Shown one piece after another: positions 1-4,892 of a DNA stretch of 5,011 nt (position 1 is the first letter of the stretch; every line of letters starts with the position of its first letter). The DNA is from Clostridiales bacterium (lineage in GTDB: Bacteria > Bacillota > Clostridia > Peptostreptococcales > Anaerovoracaceae). Both the position numbers and the translations under genes were made by a program. Below the pieces are notes generated by a model. That model worked only from the letters and a program-made list of their open reading frames with translations. It was not told the DNA's origin and searched no databases. Where the stretch lies: assembly GCA_009778945.1 (NCBI GenBank), contig WRFF01000134.1, positions 1 through 5,011 of the forward strand, in the 5' to 3' direction.

Positions 1-680
1 AAAAGCATCACGGCATCCGGGATACCGCCGATACCGAGCTGCAAAGTACAGCCGTCCTCGATAAGCGAAGCGCAGTTCGCGCCGATCTGCTTTTCCTCGT
101 CGCCGATGGACGGCGGCGTAATCGTATAAATATCCTCGTCCGCCTCGACAATTGCGCCAAATTCCGAAACATGCAGAAAGCAGTCGCCGAGCGTACGCGG
201 CGCATGGTTGTTGACCTGTGCGATGACAAGCGGCGCCGTGCGCGCGGCCTGCATCGCATAATCCACACTCGCGCCGAGGCTGCAATAACCATGCCGGTCC
301 GGCGCCGAGACCTGCAGCAGCGCCGCTTCGCAGGGGATGCGCCCGTTGCGCAGCAGGTATGGAAGCTCATAGAAGAAACACGGCGTATAATCCGACTTGC
401 CTTCCGCGAGCGCCGCCCGCGAGTTTGCGCCCGCAAAAATTGGGTTGTCAATAAAATAATTTTCGTAACCCGGCGTTGTGATATCTATCGCGCCGCTGCG
501 CACCATATGATAGACGCGCAGCCGGTCGAACCGCTTGCGCTGAGCGGTGATCTCGCGTACAAGCGTTTGCGGCTCCATAACCGCGTGGTGCAGCCATACG
601 CTTCCGTTCCGCGGGATGCGGCCGATTGCTTCTTCTTTGCTCGTCAGCCTCTCTTTATAGATTCGTTCCCAGTCTGACAT
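1..680 (-). CDS. abfT: 4-hydroxybutyrate CoA-transferase (acetyl-CoA hydrolase/transferase family), 3' end cut by window edge
   Basis: My own minus-strand translation from the ATG at 680 gives 226 codons, open to the left edge. The protein begins MSDWERIYKERLTSKEEAIG and resembles the N-terminal half of AbfT/Cat2-type CoA-transferases, which normally have about 430-440 residues. Family-like blocks are VSAPDRHGYCSLG (124-136) followed by a VDYAMQAA stretch, and CASLIEDG (203-210) leading into LQLGIGGIPDAV (213-224). The catalytic glutamate lies beyond the window. These enzymes move CoA from acetyl-CoA or butyryl-CoA onto a carboxylate through a glutamyl-CoA thioester, in the cytoplasm. The start is supported by an AAAGGA box about 9 nt upstream. 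It lies 18 nt after the CGGC gene, in an operon with abfD. That context favours 4-hydroxybutyrate as substrate over butyrate or propionate, but N-terminal sequence alone cannot settle specificity. Confidence 0.9.
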   Translation of the reverse strand, partial: MSDWERIYKERLTSKEEAIGRIPRNGSVWLHHAVMEPQTLVREITAQRKRFDRLRVYHMVRSGAIDITTPGYENYFIDNPIFAGANSRAALAEGKSDYTPCFFYELPYLLRNGRIPCEAALLQVSAPDRHGYCSLGASVDYAMQAARTAPLVIAQVNNHAPRTLGDCFLHVSEFGAIVEADEDIYTITPPSIGDEEKQIGANCASLIEDGCTLQLGIGGIPDAVML

Positions 681-698
681 CTGTCACCATCCTTTGCA

Positions 699-1013
699 CT
701 ACCCGAACAGTTCAGCCGGTGTTTCCGCGATTTTCCTTATCTCCTCCGCCGCGGCTGCGCCGCCACCCGCCGCCGTGATCGTCACGGCGCGCCCGTAAGT
801 ATAGGGCGACAGCGAGGGGCACGCTGTCGCGCAGCCTGTGGCGACAAGCAAAACGTCATAGGGAATTCCCGGCTGTGCAAGCTCAAAATCATACCGTCCC
901 GAGGGGCACAGCGCTTCGGTGACCCGCGCCGTTTCCGCCGCACGCTCGTAATGGGCGCGGCAGCCGCCGCAATATTTAATTCCGATGCGAAACTTTCCGT
1001 CGCCGTCGGGCAT
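699..1013 (-). CDS. Small CGGC-motif cysteine protein of unknown function, between abfD and abfT
   Basis: This is a 104-residue soluble protein with no signal peptide or membrane helix. Cysteines occur as two close pairs, C15 and C18 in IKYCGGCRAHYER and C61 and C65 in VATGCATACPS, plus C36. The layout (a strand ending in YCGGC, an Arg-rich helix, then the strand YDVLLVATGC) suggests a small alpha/beta fold with the cysteines at strand ends, suited to redox chemistry or metal or FeS binding. That is inference. I recall uncharacterised anaerobe proteins with a YCGGCNPRYDR-like motif, of which this looks like a divergent member. The ATG is 1 nt after the abfD stop (TAAGATG), and an AAAGGA box inside the last abfD codons serves as ribosome binding site, so translation is probably coupled. 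Position suggests a role in the 4-hydroxybutyrate pathway, for example cofactor care for AbfD, but nothing shows this directly. The C-terminus after residue 82 is Ala/Gly-rich. Confidence 0.85.
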   Translation of the reverse strand: MPDGDGKFRIGIKYCGGCRAHYERAAETARVTEALCPSGRYDFELAQPGIPYDVLLVATGCATACPSLSPYTYGRAVTITAAGGGAAAAEEIRKIAETPAELFG

Positions 1014-1014
1014 C

Positions 1015-2496
1015 TTATTCCTTTATGCCAGCGATAGTCTTGGCAAGCTTCTTTTTGGTCTCGAAATCGCCCTGCCGCGCGATCATGATGCGCTGCGCCT
1101 GCGGAGAACCCGCGCCGTGCATCGATTCCGTGCGGTACCCGACCGCGCTCGTGCCGAGGCAGATATTTTCGAGGAAGCGCAGGATGCGCATGCGGTTTTC
1201 CGTCGTCACGCCCTCCGCGCCCTTGAAGAACTTGTTGCACCAGTCGCCGAGCGTCAGCTCCGAAGCGGTCGGCACTTTGAGGTCCGACTTGAAATCCCGC
1301 TCGGACGGCATCGTGACCATGAGGCCGCCCGCGATATCCTCGGCAAGCCGCACGATCTCATACGGAAAGCGCGTCACATTCTGTTTGCAGACATTCGCAA
1401 GCAGGAGGTCGATCTGATAGTTCCCCGCCGCTGTCGGGCAGCCCTCGCAGGAACACGCGATACCGCAGCTAAACAGCGTTTCGTTCAAATGGGTCATTTC
1501 GATAAGCTTGTCCTTGATATGCGAAGCCTTGTCCGCGCCGTTGTACTCCGCCGCAAGCGCCGCCGCGCCGATAATGACGTCGCCGACGCCGACCTTACAG
1601 CCGCCGTATGACTGACGGTGATAGCCCGCGAAACGCTCGACAAGCATTCCCGCAAAATCCCATTCCTCACAAAGGAAGATGCGCTCGTTCGGCACGAATA
1701 CGTTGTCAAAGACGACCAGCGCTTCCTGGCCGCCGAATTGCTTATTGCCCAGATCGACGTCCGCGCCCGGTTCGAGCTTGCGCGTATCGCAGCTCTGGCG
1801 CCCGTAGACCATGAAGAGGCCCGGCGCGTCCGAAGGCACCGCAAAACTCACCGCATATTGCTTATCCGCCTCGCCCACGGCCTGCGTCGGCATGACGAGA
1901 TGCTCGTGCGAGTTGATCGAGCCCGTCTGGTGCGCCTTCGCGCCGCGCACGACGATTCCGTCCGGGCGCCGCTCGACGATATGCACGAAGAGGTCGGGAT
2001 CCGCCTGCGCGCCCTGCCCCTTGCCGCGGTCGCCTTTCGGGTCCGTCATTGCGCCGTCGATCGTCAGATCGTTATCCTGCACATAAATCATATAATTTTT
2101 GAAATTTTCGTGATAGTGCGTCCCGTGCTTTTGATCGCACTCGTACGTCGTCGAATAGACTGCGTTGAACGCGTCCATACCCACACAGCGCTGGAAGCAC
2201 GAAGCCGTCTTGCGTCCGAGCAGGCGCTGCATCTTGACTTTTCGGATCAGGTCGTCCGTGCTCTGATGCAGATGCGTGAAACGGTTGACCCTGTGCCCGG
2301 TCAGATTGCTCGTCGCCGTCATCAGATCCTCGTACTCCGGGTCATGCGCGAGGTCATACGTCATCGCGACGCAATTGATCGAAGGCCGGATGATCGGGTG
2401 ATCAATCCAGTTCTTCTCTTCCTTCCCAAACATATAGACTTTGACGTCAAGCTTCCGCAAGCTTTCGATATATTGTTCTCCGGTCATCAATGGCAT
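1015..2496 (-). CDS. abfD: 4-hydroxybutyryl-CoA dehydratase / vinylacetyl-CoA delta-isomerase
   Basis: This 493-residue protein is very close along its whole length to Clostridium aminobutyricum AbfD (about 490 aa). The family enzyme is a cytoplasmic homotetramer with FAD and a [4Fe-4S] cluster. It dehydrates 4-hydroxybutyryl-CoA to crotonyl-CoA by a ketyl-radical route and isomerises vinylacetyl-CoA. The cluster ligands known from the C. aminobutyricum enzyme (C99, C103, H292, C299) are present one residue later, as C100 and C104 in ASCFQRCVGMD and H293 and C300 in YHRQSYGGCKVG. The nearby Tyr (Y297) and the Glu in YRTESMHGAGSPQAQR (E457) are also kept, so the enzyme should be active. The start chosen is the ATG at 2496 (MPLMTGEQYIES), matching the family N-terminus and preceded by AAAGGAGG. 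An upstream ATG at 2559 would only read through the thiN end. Gaps are 22 nt to thiN and 1 nt to the CGGC gene. An extra Cys-rich patch lies at residues 344-353. Confidence 0.97.
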   Translation of the reverse strand: MPLMTGEQYIESLRKLDVKVYMFGKEEKNWIDHPIIRPSINCVAMTYDLAHDPEYEDLMTATSNLTGHRVNRFTHLHQSTDDLIRKVKMQRLLGRKTASCFQRCVGMDAFNAVYSTTYECDQKHGTHYHENFKNYMIYVQDNDLTIDGAMTDPKGDRGKGQGAQADPDLFVHIVERRPDGIVVRGAKAHQTGSINSHEHLVMPTQAVGEADKQYAVSFAVPSDAPGLFMVYGRQSCDTRKLEPGADVDLGNKQFGGQEALVVFDNVFVPNERIFLCEEWDFAGMLVERFAGYHRQSYGGCKVGVGDVIIGAAALAAEYNGADKASHIKDKLIEMTHLNETLFSCGIACSCEGCPTAAGNYQIDLLLANVCKQNVTRFPYEIVRLAEDIAGGLMVTMPSERDFKSDLKVPTASELTLGDWCNKFFKGAEGVTTENRMRILRFLENICLGTSAVGYRTESMHGAGSPQAQRIMIARQGDFETKKKLAKTIAGIKE

Positions 2497-2504
2497 TTCA
2501 TTTT

Positions 2505-2512
2505 CCTCCTTT
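2505..2512 (-). promoter_or_regulatory. Strong Shine-Dalgarno site of abfD
   Basis: AAAGGAGG on the minus strand lies 8 nt before the ATG at 2496. It decides the abfD start against the in-frame ATG at 2559, which has no comparable site and would overlap thiN. It is the best ribosome binding site in the window, fitting high expression of a catabolic enzyme. Confidence 0.85.
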
Positions 2513-2518
2513 ATTGCT

Positions 2519-3286
2519 TCACCGACTTCCTTGTATGGTAAGTATACCATTCTCGACAACGATCAGCACGCGGCCGAAACCGATCGAAAAGCGCACTTCG
2601 CCGGCGGCCAAACCGTCCGCCGCTTTGGCTGTGAATTCATTGTGGAGCCCGATGGGATAACTCTGCGTAAGTACGGCGTTTGCAAGCGGATATTTCGCAG
2701 CGCCCCCGATCGTGACGCGGCTTGTGCGCTCCGCGTAGGAAAAGACGGAGAAGCGCTGACCGGGCGCGCCAAACAAAACCGTTTCGTGCGGCCCCGCCTG
2801 CATGCCGGAATCCCCGAATGGCGGCGCGCCGGGCCGTCCCGCCTTCACCGTCTCGCCGTCCAGCATGAAGAGGCGTTCGCGCCCGGTCAGGATCTCCGCT
2901 TCGCACTCCATATCGGCGAGGAAAGACAGCGCCTGCAGGTTTGCCAGCGTATGCGCAAATTCCCCTCCGATGCCGCCAAAGATCGTAAATTTTGAAAAGC
3001 CGTGCGCAAGGCCGTATTTCACGCACAGCAGGGTATCCGTATCGTCCTTTTCGGGCGGATGCCGCTCCGTTGCGATCCCCGATTTCTCCAGTTCAAGCAG
3101 CAGTTCCGGCGAAAGGCTGTCCATATCGCCGATGACGATATCCGGCCGTACGCCAGCCTCCCGCGCCCACGCATAGCCGCCGTCCGCGCAGGCGACAAAG
3201 GCGCCTTCCTGCGCTTGAAGCGCCGGAAGAGCGCCGCCCTCCGGGGGCAGCGCCGTATAAATCAAAAATCGTCTGTCTTCTGTCAT
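2519..3286 (-). CDS. thiN: Thiamine pyrophosphokinase, long form with an internal insertion
   Basis: The predicted 255-residue protein transfers pyrophosphate from ATP to thiamine to make thiamine diphosphate in the cytoplasm. Recognisable family motifs are ADGGYAWA (34-41), the acidic metal site IGDMDSLS (52-59), PEKDDTDTLL (78-87), the Gly-rich FGGIGGEFAHTLANLQ (103-118), and C-terminal KYPL (199-201 region) and GLHNEF (213-218). Two things are odd. The usual GGRxDH motif reads GGEFAH, losing the Arg and Asp but keeping the His. The protein is also some 30-40 residues longer than typical ThiN, with a Gly/Pro-rich insertion at about 148-175. The start at ATG 3286 has GGAGG 5 nt upstream; the ATG at 3322 has no such site. 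In many Clostridia thiN follows rsgA and rpe, but here it lies 22 nt before abfD, so co-transcription with the 4-hydroxybutyrate genes is likely. ThDP-dependent keto-acid enzymes could explain the link, but none is visible here. Confidence 0.9.
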   Translation of the reverse strand: MTEDRRFLIYTALPPEGGALPALQAQEGAFVACADGGYAWAREAGVRPDIVIGDMDSLSPELLLELEKSGIATERHPPEKDDTDTLLCVKYGLAHGFSKFTIFGGIGGEFAHTLANLQALSFLADMECEAEILTGRERLFMLDGETVKAGRPGAPPFGDSGMQAGPHETVLFGAPGQRFSVFSYAERTSRVTIGGAAKYPLANAVLTQSYPIGLHNEFTAKAADGLAAGEVRFSIGFGRVLIVVENGILTIQGSR

Positions 3287-3318
3287 TTCGTCCTCCGTCA
3301 ATCTTGGTACTTGTAACT

Positions 3319-3363
3319 CCAAGTTAGTTCCAAGTTAGTTCCAAGTTCAGTGCCAAGTCAGTT
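3319..3363. repeat. Degenerate 11-bp tandem repeat, four units
   Basis: On the plus strand CCAAGTTAGTT occurs twice back to back (3319-3329 and 3330-3340). It is followed by CCAAGTTCAGT (3341-3351), one spacer base, and CCAAGTCAGTT (3353-3363). The array covers the last codons and stop of the 62-aa ORF and ends 32 bp before the thiN start. The period is about one DNA helical turn. A partial inverted copy of the core, CTTGG at 3303-3307, lies on the thiN side. It could be a slippage-prone repeat, a phased protein-binding site for thiN control, or the edge of an inserted segment; the sequence does not decide between these. Confidence 0.8.
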
Positions 3364-3512
3364 GGCGAACCATCGCGCAGCCGAAGTTTTCCCGGCAACA
3401 TAGCTTCCCCAGCGCCTCTTTCCCCGAATATATCCTTGGTCACCACTAAAAAAACGCCCATCCCGATAAAAATAATCCCGGCCACAGTCCATTGAATCGC
3501 GATGGTATTCAT
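3324..3512 (-). CDS. Small single-helix membrane protein, possibly C-terminally altered
   Basis: This 62-residue ORF starts at ATG 3512 after an AAAGGTGG box about 4 nt away, a better-supported start than the in-frame ATG at 3530. Residues 3-24 (TIAIQWTVAGIIFIGMGVFL and following) form one clear membrane helix. A short hydrophilic tail follows (KDIFGERGAGEAMLPGKL and onward). The last 12 or so residues are encoded by the 11-bp tandem repeat, giving LALNLELTWN, so the C-terminus may be non-native. Base composition rises in GC from about codon 30 on, as if an AT-rich 5' part had been joined to GC-rich host DNA. The start is 24 nt after the stop of the 202-aa membrane protein gene, so the two are probably one unit. 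I do not recognise the family. The TM-plus-FGExGA pattern vaguely recalls small immunity-type membrane proteins, too weakly to name. Confidence 0.55.
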   Translation of the reverse strand: MNTIAIQWTVAGIIFIGMGVFLVVTKDIFGERGAGEAMLPGKLRLRDGSPTDLALNLELTWN

Positions 3513-3536
3513 TTTTCCACCACCTTTCATATCCTA

Positions 3537-4145
3537 TCAACGCCTAAATGGTTGTTGCATAGCTTTGTACCTCTGCTCATCTCTGATATTTGACCATTTA
3601 ATAAATCCCTTGATAAATAGGATTACAGAAATGATAGCGATAGCCAATACAGCCAAATAAAGAACAAAATCTAATATTGGAGATTGGTAAATTACTGAAC
3701 TTCCACCATTATTATCGTACCTCGTGATTTTATAAAATCCAAACAAGCCGCCTGTTGCCCTATATTTGGTGTCATCTGTCACGAATACATTTCGTTGTTT
3801 GTGTAATTTTTCAATTTCTTGTGAGCCTCTATCATCACGCTTTTCGATAAGATTACCTCGCAAGTCCATCTCCAGCACCTTACCACTGGTAGCGACATAC
3901 AATTTCTCGTCCTGTATCGTAAAGTAATAACCTCCCGGTGTTTTATAAACTGTTTTTGTAAATTGCCCGTTAGCATAGATATTTATCCCATCGGATTTAC
4001 CAATGTACAATACTCCATTGTTGTCTAGTGCAAATCCATAGTAACTACTGGTGATAACGCCGGTCATACTGCAAACGAAAATAACCGCACATATGGGCCA
4101 CGCAATCGCTGCAAATATAAGAACTTTTTTAAGGAATTTATTCAT
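3537..4145 (-). CDS. Uncharacterised two-helix membrane protein with an extracytoplasmic beta-rich domain
   Basis: This is a 202-residue protein. A Lys-rich N-terminus (NKFLKK) precedes a membrane helix at about 8-31. Residues about 33-155 are hydrophilic and beta-prone. A second helix at about 158-180 and a basic C-tail (KWSNIRDEQRYKAMQQPFRR) complete it. Positive charges at both ends predict that both termini are cytoplasmic and the middle domain lies outside. The segment FALDNNGVLYIGKSDGINIY (38-57) resembles one blade of a Reg_prop/NHL-type propeller repeat, and LYVATSGKVLEMDLRGNLIE (82-101) looks like a second. With only 2-3 blades it cannot form a full propeller alone. The start at 4145 has AGG 8 nt upstream, and the preceding pseudogene stops within this site, so they form an operon. 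Codon use is AT-rich compared with thiN and abfD. I recall similar uncharacterised proteins from gut Clostridia, and the function is unknown. A sensor or anchor role is only a guess. Confidence 0.85.
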   Translation of the reverse strand: MNKFLKKVLIFAAIAWPICAVIFVCSMTGVITSSYYGFALDNNGVLYIGKSDGINIYANGQFTKTVYKTPGGYYFTIQDEKLYVATSGKVLEMDLRGNLIEKRDDRGSQEIEKLHKQRNVFVTDDTKYRATGGLFGFYKITRYDNNGGSSVIYQSPILDFVLYLAVLAIAIISVILFIKGFIKWSNIRDEQRYKAMQQPFRR

Positions 4146-4154
4146 ATGCTTTTC

Positions 4155-4338
4155 CTACCAGTTTTCTATGGCGTGATATGCATCTGCCATAACATCATAA
4201 ATATTAACAGAATACAATATTTTTGTATTCGTAGGTACTTCATGCACTTCAGCCGGGACAGGAACTCTGGCGCCAATACCAAGTGAACCAAGATAACCAT
4301 AGCGGAACTATTAAAGCTAATAAACATCGATTTTTCAT
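4155..4338 (-). pseudogene. Frameshifted small gene in the AT-rich island
   Basis: The 3' part is an open frame from 4307 to a TAG at 4155-4157. It encodes 50 residues beginning FRYGYLGSLGIGARVPVPAE and ending IYDVMADAYHAIENW. Its codons are strongly purine-first, as real genes are, and the stop lies in the ribosome binding site of the next gene. It has no start of its own, because a TAG at 4308-4310 closes the frame. A fitting start is ATG 4338 (MKNRCLLALIVP), one frame away, 10 nt after GGAAGG and overlapping an upstream TGA as TGATG. The length from 4338 to the stop is one nt off a multiple of three, so a single-base indel near 4300-4310 would explain it. A second candidate 5' frame starts at ATG 4348 or 4345 (MTDEKSMFISFNSSA). 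An uninterrupted 60-codon ORF in that frame (4166-4348) is the less likely alternative. No family recognised. Confidence 0.55.
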
Positions 4339-4340
4339 CA

Positions 4341-4415
4341 GTCATCATCCTTCCACATATACAAATTCAATCGACGAACCACAGCGTCTATGCAGCAGTT
4401 ATCTTCTTCGTCAGT
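4341..4415 (-). other. In-frame coding-like extension downstream of the SH3 ORF stop
   Basis: Reading on in the SH3 frame past the TAG at 4416-4418 gives 25 sense codons (TDEEDNCCIDAVVRRLNLYM and five more, WKDDD) before a TGA at 4338-4340. That TGA overlaps the ATG of the following small gene as TGATG, a typical coupled junction. About two thirds of the codons begin with a purine. This suggests the SH3 gene once ended at 4338 and acquired a nonsense mutation. It may equally be chance, or a separate short remnant. Confidence 0.35.
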
Positions 4416-4883
4416 CTATTTTCCGATTTCACTTTCAGCGCATTTAACAAGTTCCTTGCTGACATACCCTTTGGCAAGATTGCCTGATTTATCTGTGACT
4501 TCGACCATATACCATCCTGAACCTGAACTGTTTTCCCCATATAACGCAATTTTCGTATTGAATTTCAACGCGGTCAGGATTTCAGCGTCTTCCGATGGTC
4601 CCTTGCGTACGTTCAATCCGTCTTTTGGCAATACCGTTCCGTCCACCGCATTCTTGTACAATATGTCGAAACCGCCGCCATCGCTTGGATAACGCCACAT
4701 CTTCAGTTGGTTCTCAAGCAAATTCCCGCCCTCAAAAGTATAGTCTGTTCCCGCATCCTTCGTATAGTATTCGGCGGGAACGATGAAATCGTTCGACTGC
4801 AATGTCTGTTCGTCATTATGCCCGATATGGATTCGTTCGAGCCAGTATCCTTCGCCCATGCCCGGAGTCGGCACATCAGCCAT
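4416..4883 (-). CDS. SH3-domain (SH3b-type) protein fragment, probably 5'-truncated
   Basis: From ATG 4883 this is 155 residues; a TTG at 4892 would add three. The C-terminal half is a bacterial SH3 domain: GTVLPKDGLNVRKGPS, then strands ILTALKFNTKIALYGE, GWYMVEVTD and KGYVSKELVK. The LNVRKGPS signature is typical of SH3b domains that bind cell-wall peptides or serve as extracellular modules. The N-terminal half (ADVPTPGMGEGYWLERIHIG and on, rich in aromatic and acidic residues) matches nothing I know. There is no signal peptide and no Shine-Dalgarno before 4883 or 4892, and an in-frame TAG lies just upstream, although SH3b proteins are usually exported. The ORF is therefore probably the 3' part of a longer gene cut near 4885-4900, beside the palindrome at 4945-4990. 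After its TAG the same frame stays open for 25 more codons with good coding character. Expression is doubtful. Confidence 0.6.
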   Translation of the reverse strand: MADVPTPGMGEGYWLERIHIGHNDEQTLQSNDFIVPAEYYTKDAGTDYTFEGGNLLENQLKMWRYPSDGGGFDILYKNAVDGTVLPKDGLNVRKGPSEDAEILTALKFNTKIALYGENSSGSGWYMVEVTDKSGNLAKGYVSKELVKCAESEIGK

Positions 4884-4892
4884 GATATACAA

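Noticed and set aside
8..451. 147-codon minus-strand frame rich in Arg and Ser
   Set aside because: It overlaps the CoA-transferase in another frame; the translation from ATG 680 matches a known family and this one does not.
171..677. 168-codon open frame on the plus strand
   Set aside because: It is antisense to the CoA-transferase gene, Arg-rich and without family resemblance; GC-rich genes often leave such shadow frames.
1618..2541. 307-codon plus-strand frame opposite abfD
   Set aside because: Its length reflects GC-rich codon structure of abfD; it has low-complexity Arg/His/Leu content and no motif.
2497..2559. Upstream ATG extending abfD by 21 residues
   Set aside because: It has no ribosome binding site, overlaps thiN, and is absent from the family N-terminus; ATG 2496 has AAAGGAGG.
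3324..3512. Calling the 62-aa membrane ORF an immunity protein
   Set aside because: The resemblance rests on one helix and a short Gly-rich pattern, and no toxin gene is visible beside it.
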